A stretch of DNA of 64,000 nt from Bufo bufo. Lineage: Eukaryota > Chordata > Amphibia > Anura > Bufonidae. The notes under the pieces are model-generated. The model did no database searches and had not been told where the DNA came from. It saw only the letters and a list, made by a program, of their open reading frames with translations. Made by a program: the position numbers and the translations under genes. This document shows, piece after piece, positions 33,000-44,507 of this stretch (position 1 is the stretch's first letter; each line of letters begins with the position of its first letter). Where the stretch lies: positions 162,905,183-162,969,182 of the forward strand of contig NC_053394.1 of the NCBI RefSeq assembly GCF_905171765.1, written 5' to 3'.

Positions 33000-33757
33000 G
33001 CCCACTGCGCCACCAATGATTATTATATTGAGGGGGGGCCCACTGCGCCACCAATGTTTATTATATTGAGGGGGGGCCCACTGCGCCACCAATGTTTATT
33101 ATATTGAGGGGGGGCCCACTGCGCCACCAATGTTTATTATACTGGAGTGTTGGGAGGGGCGCACTGCGCCACCAATGTTTATTATACTGGGGTGTTGGGG
33201 GGGCGCACTGCGCCACCAATGTTTATTATACTGGGGTGATGGGGGGGCGCACTGCGCCACCAATGTTTATTATACTGGGGTGTTCGGGGGGCGCACTGCG
33301 CCACCAATGTTTATTATATTGGGGGGGGCGCACTGCGCCAATGTTTATTATATTGGGGGGGGGGGCGCACTGCGCCACCAATGTTTATTATACTGGGGTG
33401 ATGGGGGGGCGCACTGCGCCACCAATGTTTATTATACTGGGGTGTTGGGGGGGCGCACTGCGCCACCAATGTTTATTATACTGGGGTGTTCGGGGGGCGC
33501 ACTGCGCCACCAATGTTTATTATATTGGGGGGGCGCACTGCGCCAATGTTTATTATATTGGGGGGGGGCGCACTGCGCCACCAATGTTTATTATACTGGG
33601 GTGTTGGGGGGGCGCACTGCGCCACCAATGTTTATTATACTGGGGTGTTGGGGGGGCGCACTGCGCCACCAATGTTTATTATACTGGAGTGTTGGGAGGG
33701 GCGCACTGCGCCACCAATGTTTATTATATTGGGGGGGCGCACTGCGCACAATGACGG
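33000..33757 (+). repeat. Minisatellite block 2, 35-47-bp unit
   Basis: About 18 units of GCGCCACCAATGTTTATTAT followed by ACTGGGGTGTTGGGGGGGCGCACT or a shortened ATTGGGGGG form. Longer blocks of units recur within the array, as at 33190-33340 and 33420-33560, suggesting duplication of several units at a time. Confidence 0.93.
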
Positions 33758-33764
33758 GTTAGGG

Positions 33765-34140
33765 AAATTTCACAGCAGAGTGCGCATGCGCTGGGAGCCT
33801 CGCCGGCGGTTAGGGTAGGGAAAAATTATGGGCCAGTGCACAGGTGCGATGATCGGATGGATGTTCTCAGCAGGACACCGGCCGACACTGCGCATGCGCT
33901 GGGAGCCTCACCAGCGGTTAGGGTAGGGAAAAAGCACTGACCCGTACATAATTTTTCCCTTCCCTAACCGCTGGTGAGGCTCCCGGTGCATGCGCAGTGT
34001 CGGCCGGTGTCCAGCTGAGAACATCCATCCGATCACTGCGCCTGCGCACTGGCCCATAGTTTTTCCCTACCCTAACCGCCGGCGAGACTCCTGGCGCATG
34101 CGCACTCTGCTGTGAAACTTCCCTAACCTGTCATTGTGCG
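33765..34140. repeat. Long palindrome in the nested hAT
   Basis: CAGAGTGCGCATGCGCTGGG at the left pairs with a GGCGCATGCGCACTCTG stretch at the right. GGTTAGGGTAGGGAAAAA pairs with TTTTTCCCTACCCTAACC. The centre is near 33950. Each arm also contains two related halves, so the structure is a tandem-inverted compound. Confidence 0.85.
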
Positions 34141-34689
34141 CCTGCGCGGCGCTGCACACCTCCTCACGTCATGTCCGGTGCGACCGGAAGTGACGAAGGT
34201 AGGGAAATCTCACGAAGTAGGGAAGTATAACATTACACCGGCCTTTGGGGTGTTCGGGCTGGTAACTACTTGGTTGGATAGTCAGCCAGCCTATGCCATG
34301 ATGCCAGCAACAAGCAGTGTTTTTTTGTTTTTTTTTGGGGGGGGGGGGGGGCGCCACAAGGTTAGCTCGCACAGGGCGCCTGGACACCTAAGGCCGGCCC
34401 TGCCGGAGCGCAGCGGAGAGCTGGCAGTATCTCCTCCCTAATGTCGTTGGCTGGGCAGCTAGTGGAGGGGGGCGGGTCGTTGCAGAGTACGGCTCAGGCT
34501 GGCGCAGGCAGGGAGTTGACCTCACGTTAGGTGACGTCAACTCCTTCCCGCGCGCCTGTGACTGAGGAGCGATCAGTGCGGCGACCAGTGACTGGTCCTC
34601 CTTGGAGTCAGGAGTCGGACGGTGCAGCAAAGAACATCGACTTTGCTTTGGAATCCAACTTCTGAAGAGTACTGGTGAGTGACAGGCAC

Positions 34690-35260
34690 CCCCCCTCCCC
34701 CCACACACATTAGTTCCTCTCTGTACCAGTACCCCCCCCCCCCCCTGGCAGGGGGGGGGGGGTCTGATGTGCAGGGGGGTACTGGTACAGAGAGGAACGA
34801 ATGTGCGGTGGTGGGGGGGGGGGGGGGTACTGGTACATAGAGGAACTAATATATATGTGTCTGATGGGTGGGTCTGATGTGTAGGGGGCCCCTGCACATC
34901 AGACCCCCCCATCACACACATATATATTAGTTCCTCTATGTACCAGGACCCCCCCCCCCCACCCCCGCACATTCGTTCCTCTCTGTACCAGTACCCCCCT
35001 GCACATCAGACCCCCCCCTCATCACACACACACACACACATTAATTCCTCTCTGTACCAGTACCCCCCTGGCAGGGGGGTACTGGTACAGAGAGGAATTA
35101 ATGTGTGTGTGTGTGATGAGTGGGGGGGGGGGGTCTGATGTGCAGGGGGGTACTGGTACAGAGAGGAACGAATGTGCGGTGGTGGGGGGGGGTACTGGTA
35201 CATAGAGGAACTAATATATATGTGTGTGATGGGGGGGTCTGATGTGCAGGGGGGGGGAGC
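34690..35260. repeat. C/G-tract inverted repeats
   Basis: CTCTCTGTACCAGTACCCCC and GGGGGTACTGGTACAGAGAG alternate several times, separated by CACATCAGACC/GGTCTGATGTG blocks and by a CA/TG microsatellite near 35027 and 35103. Runs of more than eight G or C could form quadruplexes and are prone to sequencing error. Confidence 0.88.
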
Positions 35261-35319
35261 ACCGGCGCCTAATAGAGTACCGGCACCTCTTTTGGCCCAC
35301 TTAAAGCACTGCTCCTGAC

Positions 35320-35578
35320 TATGATCTAACTCCTCCCTGTCTGGGCCTGAACATTTATACTAGGGGCTCCCTATCTCCCTCTAGTGTCTAGGATGTCTAA
35401 TTACACCCAACTAGGCCTGCTAAGCATTAACACAGGGGAAACATTGCATGTAAAAACACATAGAAAAATACATTAAATGCTTAGACAAATATAATATTTC
35501 TGTCCCTTGTGAGTAGGAGTAACACGTCACCCAATTGACCCTTGTGTAGTGCCCACGCCTACCTAGTGGGACACTACA
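35320..35578 (-). repeat. LTR-like unit, second part
   Basis: Continuation of 31040-31911 after the hAT insertion. On the minus strand this is the promoter half, with TGTAGTGTCCCAC at its outer end and a TATAAATG motif. Confidence 0.42.
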
Positions 35579-35940
35579 AGTGCCATAATGCTCACCCTTA
35601 CTGGACCCACACTGATGTTTGCACCTCCTATGGAACATTACATCCTACCATGAAAGAACAAGTTGGTATCACAATGTACCGTAGAACCCTACTCCCTAAA
35701 CCTGCCCACCTCAAGGTGCAAGAGACATGCATGGTAACAGCCTAATCCAATGTATGTCAATTACAGTACTACATCTAGGCGACAGGATAGATGTAACTAT
35801 AGAACTTTACATGGCTCACACCAGCACTAAGGTTAATGCAGGGCTGGCCTTAGGTTACATGGCACTCTGTATGAGAAGCCTGTTTGGCTATTTTCATAAG
35901 TTCCATAGCAGTAACTAGAGAGGACGCTATATATGCATAG
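35579..35940. other. Unassigned flank before the satellite
   Basis: No gene or terminal repeat. Its last part, TTTTCATAAGTTCCATAGCA to GTAGTAGACATACC, is the spacer that reappears twice inside the satellite. Confidence 0.5.
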
Positions 35941-35944
35941 AAGT

Positions 35945-38900
35945 GGTAGTAGACATACCAGAACCAAGCTCATTATATAAATCCAGCACCAGAACCGAGC
36001 TCATTACATAAATCCAGCACCAGAACCAAGCTCATTACATAAATACAGCACCGGAAGCAAGTTCATTATATAAATACAGCACCAGAACCAAGCTCATTAT
36101 ATAAATACAGCACCAGAACCAAGCTCATTATATAAATACCGCACCAGAACCAAGCTCATTATATAAATACAGCACCAGAACCAAGCTCATTATATAAATA
36201 CAGGACCAGAACCAAGCTCATTATATAAATATAGCACCAGAATCAAGCTCATTATATAAATACAGGACCAGAACTAAGCTCATTACATAAATCCAGCACC
36301 AGAACCGAGCTCATTACATAAATCCAGCACCAGAACCCAGCTCATTACATAAATACAGCACCGGAAGCAAGCTCATTATATAAATACAGCACCAGAACCA
36401 AGCTCATTATATAAATACAGCACCAGAACCAAGCTCATTATATAAATACAGCACCAGAACCAAGCTCATTATATAAATACAGCACCAGAACCAAGCTCAT
36501 TATATAAATACAGCACCAGAACCAAGCTCATTATATAAATACAGCACCAGAACCAAGCTCATTATATAAATACAGCACCAGAACCAAGCTCATTATATAA
36601 ATACAGCACCAGAACCAAGCTCATTATATAAATATAGCACCAGAACTAAGCTCATTATATAAATACAGGACCAGAACTAAGCTCATTATATAAATCCAGC
36701 ACCAGAACCGAGCTCATTACATAAATCCAGCACCAGAACCAAGCTCATTACATAAATACAGAACCGGAAGCAAGTTCATTATATAAATACAGGACCAGAA
36801 CCAAGCTCATTATATAAATACAGCACCAGAACCAAGCTCATTATATAAATACAGCACCAGAACCAAGCTCATTATATAAATACAGCACCAGAACCAAGCT
36901 CATTATATAAATACCGCACCAGAACCAAGCTCATTATATAAATATAGCACCAGAATCAAGCTCATTATATAAATACAGGACCAGAACTAAGCTCATTACA
37001 TAAATCCAGCACCAGAACCGAGCTCATTACATAAATCCAGCACCAGAACCAAGCTCATTACATAAATACAGCACCGGAAGCAAGCTCATTATATAAATAC
37101 AGCACCAGAAGCAAGCTCATTATATAAATACAGCACCAGAACCAAGCTCATTACATAAATCCAGCACCAGAACCAAGCTCATTACATAAATACAGCACCG
37201 GAAGCAAGCTCATTATATAAATCCAGCACCAGAACCAAGCTCATTATATAAATACAGCACCAGAACCAAGCTCATTATATAAATACAGCACCAGAACCGA
37301 GCTCATTATATAAATACAGGACCAGAACTAAGCTCATTATATAAATCCAGCACCAGAACCGAGCTCATTACATAAATCCAGCACCAGAACCAAGCTCATT
37401 ACATAAATACAGCACCGGAAGCAAGTTCATTATATAAATACAGGACCAGAACCAAGCTCATTATATAAATACAGCACCAGAACCAAGCTCATTATATAAA
37501 TACAGCACCAGAACCAAGCTCATTATATAAATACAGCACCAGAACCAAGCTCATTATATAAATACCGCACCAGAACCAAGCTCATTATATAAATACAGCA
37601 CCAGAACCAAGCTCATTATATAAATACAGCACCAGAACCAAGCTCATTATATAAATACAGCACCAGAACCAAGCCTATTATATAAATACAGCACCAGAAC
37701 CAGGCTCATTATATAAATACAGGACCAGAACTAAGCTCATTATATAAATCCAGCACCAGAACCAAGCTCATTACATAAATACAGCACCGGAAGCAAGCTC
37801 ATTATATAAATACAGCACCAGAACCAAGCTCATTATATAAATACAGGACCAGAACCAAGCTCATTATATAAATACAGCACCAGAACCAAGCTCATTATAT
37901 AAATACAGCACCAGAACCAAGCTCATTATATAAATACAGCACCAGAACCAAGCTCATTATATAAATACAGCACCAGAACCAAGCTCATTATATAAATACA
38001 GGACCAGAACCAAGCTCATTATATAAATACAGCACCAGAACCAAGCTCATTATATAAATACAGCACCAGAACCAAGCTCATTATATAAATATAGCACCAG
38101 AATCAAGCTCATTACATAAATACAGGACCAGAACTAAGCTCATTAAATAAATACAGGACCAGAACCGAGCTCATTACATAAATACAGCACCAGAATCGAG
38201 CTCATTATATAATCTGTGCCTCTGAATACAGTCATGTTTTCATAAGTTCCATAGCAGTAACTAGAGAGGACGATATATATGCATAGAAGTGGTAGTAGAC
38301 ATACCAGAACCAAGCTCATTATATAAATCCAGCACCAGAACCGAGCTCATTACATAAATCCAGCACCAGAACCAAGCTCATTATATAAATACAGCACCAG
38401 AACCAAGCTCATTATATAAATACAGCACCAGAACCAAGCTCATTATATAAATACAGCACCAGAACCAAGCCTATTATATAAATACAGCACCAGAACCAGG
38501 CTCATTATATAAATACAGGACCAGAACTAAGCTCATTATATAAATCCAGCACCAGAACCAAGCTCATTACATAAATACAGCACCGGAAGCAAGCTCATTA
38601 TATAAATACAGCACCAGAACCAAGCTCATTATATAAATACAGGACCAGAACCAAGCTCATTATATAAATACAGCACCAGAACCAAGCTCATTATATAAAT
38701 ACAGCACCAGAACCAAGCTCATTATATAAATACAGCACCAGAACCAAGCTCATTATATAAATACAGGACCAGAACCAAGCTCATTATATAAATACAGCAC
38801 CAGAACCAAGCTCATTATATAAATACAGCACCAGAACCAAGCTCATTATATAAATATAGCACCAGAATCAAGCTCATTACATAAATACAGGACCAGAACT

Positions 38901-39290
38901 AAGCTCATTAAATAAATACAGGACCAGAACCGAGCTCATTACATAAATACAGCACCAGAATCGAGCTCATTATATAATCTGTGCCTCTGAATACAGTCAT
39001 GTTTTCATAAGTTCCATAGCAGTAACTAGAGAGGACGATATATATGCATAGAAGTGGTAGTAGACATACCAGAACCAAGCTCATTATATAAATACAGCAC
39101 CAGAACCAAGCTCATTATATAAATACAGCACTAGAACCAAGTCCATCAAAGCATCGGAATCAAGCAAGGAACATAAATACAGCACAGAACAGAGCTCATT
39201 TCATAATTACAGCACCAGAACGAAGCATAGCACATAAATACAGCACCAGAACCAAACTCATTACATAAATACAGAACCAATACAGTGCAT
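35945..39290 (+). repeat. 31-bp satellite, about 100 units, with repeated spacers
   Basis: The consensus unit is ACCAAGCTCATTATATAAAT followed by ACAGCACCAGA, 31 bp. Variants include ATCCAGCACC, ACCGGAAGC, AGGACCAGAACT and AAGCCTATT. A roughly 95-bp non-unit spacer (CTGTGCCTCTGAATACAGTC to GTAGTAGACATACC) occurs at about 38213 and 38979, and its last part is also found before the array at 35890. The array decays near 39130-39290. Open frames are absent because TATATAA supplies regular stops. Confidence 0.97.
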
Positions 39291-39480
39291 ATATTATATA
39301 CAGCACAAGCTCAATACACATATAATTTGCATATTCAGGTTAGCTCTTGACATATACCGTATTTTTCGCTTTATAAGACGCACCTGATGATAAGACGCAC
39401 CTAGATATTTGAGGAGGAAAATAAGAAAAACATTTTTTGAACCAAAAGGTGTGCTTTTGGTGGGTTTTGAACTAATGGTT

Positions 39481-39745
39481 GTCTGTGGATGACACTGTTA
39501 TGGAGGATCTGTGGATGACGCCCTGTTATGGGGGATCTGTGAATGGCACTGTTATAAGGAGTCTGTGGATGGCAGTTTTAAGGGGTATTTGTGGATGGCA
39601 CTGTTATAGGGGGGGATCTGTGGTGGACACACTGTTATGGGGGACCTGTGGAGGACACTGTTATGGGGGGATCTGTGGATGACACTCTTATGGGGGTGGT
39701 CTGTGGATCATACACTAGTGTGGGGGATGTGTGAATGACACACAT
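39481..39745. repeat. 25-30-bp minisatellite
   Basis: About ten diverged units of GATCTGTGGATGGCACTGTT with ATGGGGG. The core matches the unit at 1752-2530 in a hAT-like element. Confidence 0.85.
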
Positions 39746-39790
39746 AGCATCTTATGTAATGGTGGTCACTATTCACATAGGGACAATATA

Positions 39791-41347
39791 CAGTCGTGGC
39801 CAAAAGTTTTGAGAATGACACAAATATTAGTTTTCACACAGTTTGCTGCTAAACTGCTTTTAGATCTTTGTTTCAGTTATTTCTGTGATGTAGTGAAATA
39901 TAATTACACGCACTTCATACGTTTAAAAGGCTTTTATCGACAATTACATGACATTTATGCAAAGAGTCAGTATTTGCAGTGTTGGCCCTTCTTTTTCAGG
40001 ACCTCTGCAATTCGACTGGGCATGCTCTCAATCAACTTCTGGGCCAATTCCTGACTGATAGCAACCCATTCTTTTATAATCACTTCTTGGAGTTTTTCAG
40101 ATTAAGTGGGTTTTTGTTTGTCCACCAGCCTCTTGAGGATTGACCACAAGTTCTCAATGGGATTAAGATCTGGGGAGTTTCCAGGCCATGGACCCAAAAT
40201 GTCAACGTTTTGGTCCCCGAGCCACTTAGTTATCACTTTTGCCTAATGGCACGGTGCTCCATCGTGCTGGAAAATGCATTGTTCTTCACCAAACTGTTGT
40301 TGGACTGTTGGAAGAAGTTGCTGTTGGAGGGTGTTTTGGTACCATTCTTTATTCATGGCTGTGTTTTTGGGCAAAATTGTGAGTGAGCCCACTCCCTTGG
40401 ATGAGAAGCAACCCCACACATGAATGGTCTCAGGATGCTTTACTGTTGGCATGACACAGGACTGATGGTAGCGCTCACCTTTTCTTCTCCGGACAAGCCT
40501 TTTTCCAGATGCCCCAAACAATCAGAAAGAGGCTTCATCGGAGAATATGACTTTGCCCCAGTCCTCAGCAGTCCATTCACCATACTTTCTGCAGAAGATC
40601 AATCTGTCCCTGATGTTTTTTTTGGAGAGAAGTGGCTTCTTTGCTGCCCTTCTTGACACCAGGCCATCTTCCAAAAGTCTTCACCTCACTGTGCGTGCAG
40701 ATGCGCTCACACCTGCCTGCTGCCATTCCTAAGCAAGCTCTGCACTGGTGGCACTCATATCCCGCAGCTGAATCCTCTTTAGGAGACGATCCTGGCGCTT
40801 GCTGGACTTTCTTGGACACCCTGAAGCCTTCTTAACAAGAATTGAACTTCTTTCCTTGAAGTTCTTGATGATTCTATAAATTGTTGATTGAGGTGCAATC
40901 TTAGTAGCCACAATATCCTTGCCTGTGAAGCCATTTTTATGCAACTCAATGATGGCTGCACGCGTTTCTTTGCAGGTCACTATGGTTAACAATGGAAGAA
41001 CAATGATTTCAAGCATCACCCTTCTTATAACATGTCAAGTCTGCCATTTTAACCCAATCAGCCTGACATAATGATCTCCAGCCTTGTGCTCGTCAACATT
41101 CTCACCTGAGTTAACAAGACGATTACTGAAATGATCTCAGCAGGTCCTTTAATGACAGCAATGAAATGCAGTGGAAAGGTTTTTTTGGGATTAAGTTAAT
41201 TTTCATGGCAAAGAAGGACTATGCAATTCATCTGATCACTCTTCATAACATTCTGGAGTATATGCAAATTGCTATTATAAAAACTTAAGCAGCAACTTTT
41301 CCAATTTCCAATATTTATGTAATTCTCAAAACCTTTGGCCACGACTG
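39791..41347 (-). mobile_element. Tc1 element, DD35E type, nested
   Basis: TA (39789-39790 and 41348-41349) flanks CAGTCGTGGCCAAAAGTTTT and the inverted right end AAACCTTTGGCCACGACTG. The 1557-bp element carries one decayed transposase on the minus strand. It inserted into one arm of the palindrome of the host element: the other arm (41400-41455) preserves the uninterrupted sequence. Confidence 0.95.
39968..41010 (-). pseudogene. DD35E Tc1 transposase, multiple stops
   Basis: Minus-strand blocks are, in order, the helix-turn-helix region TCKETRAAIIELHKNGFTG and IAPQSTIYRIIKNF (40800-40990), the first catalytic block IFSDEAS (near 40540), VWGCFSSKGVGSL (40390), QHDGAPCH (40250) and SPDLNPIENLW (40140-40175), ending VLKKKGQHCKY near 39968. 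I count 35 residue positions between the second Asp and the Glu, including a stop, matching the DD35E (Traveler) group described in vertebrates. At least four in-frame stops are visible: after RTVR, after EASF, after APCH and after KPT. The enzyme would have been a TA-specific cut-and-paste transposase. Confidence 0.9.
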
Positions 41348-41348
41348 T

Positions 41349-41455
41349 ACTGTGACACATATGATACTGTGACCAGCATAAGATCATCTTATGCTGGTCA
41401 CAGTATCATATGTGTCACAGTATATTGTCCTGTGTGAATAGTGACCCCCATTACA
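41349..41455. repeat. Perfect central palindrome of the TA-flanked element
   Basis: ACTGTGACACATATGATACT and AGTATCATATGTGTCACAGT face each other around 41385. Beyond 41420 the sequence pairs with 39755-39788 on the far side of the Tc1 insertion (GGTCACTATTCACA with TGTGAATAGTGACC). Confidence 0.9.
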
Positions 41456-41625
41456 CCATTGTCCACCCACTTACAGCATAGTGTAATGGAGAAGCTTTCA
41501 TGGTAGGAGGGGATGGAGGGATCAGCGCCATCAGAGTTGGCAGCATTTGCTTTATAAGACGCACTGTCATTTTCCACCCACTTTTGGGGGGGGGGAGTGC
41601 GTCTTACAAAGCAAAAAATACGGTA

Positions 41626-42078
41626 AGTATGTAAAGTGTAAAACTACAGGTTCAAGCATGGCCTGAACATGTGTAAAGTTATGCTGGGAGTTGTAGTTTC
41701 ACAAGAGAATGGTACCACCCATCATCACGCTGTACAGTGACTACAGTACTGATCACACAGAGTAAGTGGCAGAATAAACATTTACATTTAGTGACTTACA
41801 GGTGACGTCTCATCCGGAGTTTTTCTCTTTCCTTACCTTTCCATCCAGTTCAGACACTGGGATGACTTCTCCTGGCCACTACTTGTCTCTGCAGAGCTTG
41901 CCACCCAGATTTCTTCAGCTTCTCGCTTTTCCAACACATCGGGAACCTACAAACGAAAGGCATACAGAGTACCTTCTGTTTTTTTTTGCGGATCTATTGA
42001 AATGAATGGTTCCGTATACAGCATACGGAACGCAAAAAACGGAACATAAATGGAAAAAAATTCTTCGTGTGCAAGAGG
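41626..42078. other. Unassigned sequence with MITE-like pieces
   Basis: No gene. TATTGAAATGAATGGTTCCG and GCATACGGAACGC near 41993-42034 resemble internal parts of Harbinger-like MITEs, but no paired ends are visible. Confidence 0.4.
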
Positions 42079-42082
42079 CCAG

Positions 42083-42330
42083 GCTACTTTCACACTAGCG
42101 TTTTAGTTTTCCGGTATTGAGATCCATCATAGGGGCTCAATACCGGAAAGAAATGCTTCAGTTTTGTCCCCATTCATTGTCAATGGGGACAAAACTGAAC
42201 AGAACAGAACGGAATGCTCCAAAATGCATCGTGTTCTGTTTAGTTGCGTTCCTATACCGGAGAGCAAACCGCAACATGTTGTAGTTTGCTTTCTGTCCTG
42301 GGATGCGGAGCAAGACGGATCCGACATGAC
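42083..42330. mobile_element. Left part of a Harbinger-like MITE
   Basis: GGCTACTTTCACACTAGCG is a MITE left end of the GTGTGAAAG class. Inverted motifs follow: TTCCGGTATTGAG/CTCAATACCGGAA and CAGTTTTGTCCCCATT/AATGGGGACAAAACTG. It runs out after GACGGATCCGACATGA without a right terminus. Confidence 0.6.
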
Positions 42331-42754
42331 CCCCATCACCAACTACCCTTTATATAAGTTCATCCTCCACCCCTCCCTCACCTTTGAATCCTCCAATCCT
42401 GCTCCTGCATTTTCCTGCTCCTACCCCTTGCTCTATTAACCCCTGCAATCCCTGCCACTTTTCCTATACGGGTCACTGGCACACTGTCCCCTATAGTCTG
42501 CCTCATGCTATAACCACTTCTACACAGGCCTGCATCTGCGGAACATTGCAACGCCACCTGCAATGCAAAAAAAGCTACAAATAGCTGTGCAGGGAACTAC
42601 TGGCTACCTGCCTCGACATTCATCACTTTTTTGTGATAAAAGTGGCCCAAACACATAATTGCGCCACCTGTAACATTATGCAGATGCAGGCTTGTCCAGA
42701 GGAAGCCATACCGGCATCTGCAGAATGTTGCAGCTGCAGCATGTGCCTTCCCTT

Positions 42755-43310
42755 TTACAGTAGTTATGCCCCCTTATTTTACCATCACAGTAATAATGCA
42801 CTGTTTGTGCCCTCAGTAGAATGCCTCTTTAGTGATTCCTCAGAGTAAAATGCTGTCCTTGTGTCCCAGAACAGTAGTTATGCCCTCTTAGTGCCCCACA
42901 AAGCAATTATTCCTCCATTGTGCCCCCACACAGTATTTATGCCCCCTTAGTGCTCCCACATAGTAGTTTTGCTCCCACACACTGGTTATGCCCCCATAGT
43001 GCCCCATGTACTAGTTATGCCAACATAGTACCCTCTCATAGTAGTTATGCTCCATTAGTGCCCCCATATGATAGTTAAGCCCCTTAAGTGTCCCCAAAGA
43101 GTAAAATGCCTCTAAATCCTTATTGTCCCTACACTGTAAAAGGCCCTTTAGTGCCCCCGAGTAGTGATGCCAGCTTAGTGCCTCCATCCAGTAGTTCTGC
43201 CCCTTAGTGCCCCCATCCAGTAGTGCTGCCCAGTTACAGCAAGGCTGCACTCTTAGTGCCCCTAATCCAGTAGTTTGCCCCCTTGGTGCCCCTTAGTGCT
43301 TCTATACAGC
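42755..43310. repeat. Diverged approximately 30-33-bp minisatellite
   Basis: CAGTAGTTATGCCCCCTTAG with TGCCCCCA repeats about 17 times with heavy drift. Frames over it on the minus strand are not genes. Confidence 0.85.
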
Positions 43311-43419
43311 GATCCGTACCATTGAAATGAAGCGGACGGCTTGGGTGTAATTACATCTGCTCACCGCTGCAGATGCAACGGCTAGAAGGTAAACAGTGAA
43401 GAGGAGGCAGCGCTGGCAC

Positions 43420-43545
43420 GGCGCGCGCATTCTCTTCAAACAGCTGATCGGCGGGGGTGCCGGGTGTCAGACCCCAGCCGATCTGATATTGATGACCTAT
43501 CCTGAGGATAGGTCATCAATAAATATAACTTGGACAACCCCTTTA
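43420..43545. mobile_element. Right half of a T2-type MITE
   Basis: CAAACAGCTGATCGGCGGGG, GTCAGACCCC and GATGACCTATCCTGAGGATA match the right arm of the MITE at 62250-62679. It ends ACAACCCCTTTAA. The left half is missing, so it is truncated. Confidence 0.65.
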
Positions 43546-43834
43546 ATGGGCTTCGGCAGGGAAAGGCAGTATCTGGCTATGCCAGGTACAATGAACTCTG
43601 GCAGGCTATTTCTCTTCTGGAACAGCCTGCAGGATAGTTTTTACATGTATTGTAGCAAACATTAAAAGGAAAGCCATTGAAATGTTAGTGTACAACAACC
43701 AACAAAGAGGGCACTACAGTAATCTTGAATCATGATGATTTACTACTAGGAAAAATAAATAGTTTGTTCAGTCCCAATTCCTATAATCTTCTCTTGTCTG
43801 ACCCCAGTCCCCTCTGTCAATCTGAACTCCTTAA

Positions 43835-44310
43835 AGGTTATGTACACTTTCGTGACATTTTTTTTATGATTGCATTTTACTTATTTTGGGCTAAAAAATT
43901 TTTTTTCAATTTGTCTTTATTAAAAATATTGAGCTGTTCTGTCACAAAGGATTAACAGTTTTTCTAGCTGTGTGCAGCCCACTTTCACTTTGTGACTGAT
44001 CATCTAATAACCCTTATCTCTAAATTACTAAGAGGTCATAAACACTTATTTAAGTTACATTCTTATCAGTAACATAAGAACTGAGCTATAATAAGTGTTT
44101 ATAAGGTCAGAGATCCAAGAAAAGGAGCCCATCAGTTGAGGTGCCTGACGGAACCGAGTGAAAATTCAGATCCCGCTATTAGAGAAACTTAGGCTTGCAC
44201 TGAAACAGGGGTTTAAAGTTTTTAATAAAGACCAATAGAAAAATTATTTTAGCTCAAAACGAGTACAATGCAATAATAAAACAAAATTGCACCAAAGATG
44301 TACATAGCCT
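43835..44310. mobile_element. TTAA-flanked MITE (AGGTTATGTACAC ends)
   Basis: TTAA at 43831-43834 precedes AGGTTATGTACACTTT, and AAAGATGTACATAGCCT precedes TTAA at 44311-44314. AAAGTTTTTAATAAAGAC and its partner TTGTCTTTATTAAAAAT extend the inverted structure. Non-coding and T2/Kolobok-like. Confidence 0.8.
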
Positions 44311-44507
44311 TTAAACTAATTTACAACATATTTCCAGTCAAAAAGTAGTGCAATTTCATAGTCATTGAACATTCTTACAACCTTTCCTCTACCACTGCTC
44401 AAGAATCCACAAAAACGTTACCAATCTTGCAGACAGACAAATTTTGGAAATTAATGGAATCACCAGCAGCCTTTCATATTCCATAGCCTTTATCTTCAGT
44501 CCCCCAG

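Larger units (their letters stand above)
32030..34402. mobile_element. Nested 2.4-kb non-autonomous hAT with perfect TSD
   Basis: CCGGAGCG is duplicated at 32022-32029 and 34403-34410. Ends CAGGGCCGGCCTTTGGGGTG and, inverted, CAGGGCCGGCCTTAGG match. The body is a chain of palindromes (32317-32512, 32770-32990, 33765-34140) and a minisatellite present in both orientations. Non-coding. The frames of over 200 codons across 33092-33762 are repeat artefacts. Confidence 0.95.
31912..35311. mobile_element. 3.4-kb non-autonomous hAT with perfect TSD
   Basis: CTCCTGAC is duplicated exactly at 31904-31911 and 35312-35319. The inverted ends are CAGTGCTTGAAGTGGGCC and CAGTGCTTTAAGTGGGCC (17 of 18 match), followed by CGGTACTC on both sides. 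No transposase. It contains the nested element 32030-34402 and G/C-tract hairpins. Confidence 0.95.
39357..41623. mobile_element. TA-flanked palindromic element (CCGTATTTTTCGC ends)
   Basis: TA precedes CCGTATTTTTCGCTTTATAA at 39357, and GCAAAAAATACGG ends at 41623 followed by TA. Both ends carry AAGACGCAC or GTGCGTCTT just inside. Without the nested Tc1 element it is about 0.7 kb, with a minisatellite on the left and a long central palindrome. The TA target suggests the Tc1/mariner or pogo superfamily, but there is no coding sequence to prove it. Confidence 0.82.

Noticed and set aside
33092..33762. Two overlapping plus-strand open frames of 220 and 210 codons
   Set aside because: Both are translations of the minisatellite in different frames (repeating MFIILG and NVYYTG). 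They stay open because the unit lacks stops in those frames, not because of selection.
34690..35260. Telomere- or switch-like G-rich functional region
   Set aside because: There are no telomeric units. The G/C tracts are parts of inverted GTACTGGTACAGAG repeats inside a transposon.
35945..39290. CRISPR-like appearance of a 31-bp regular repeat
   Set aside because: Units are directly adjacent with no unique spacers of constant length, no cas genes are present, and the context is a vertebrate genome. It is a satellite.
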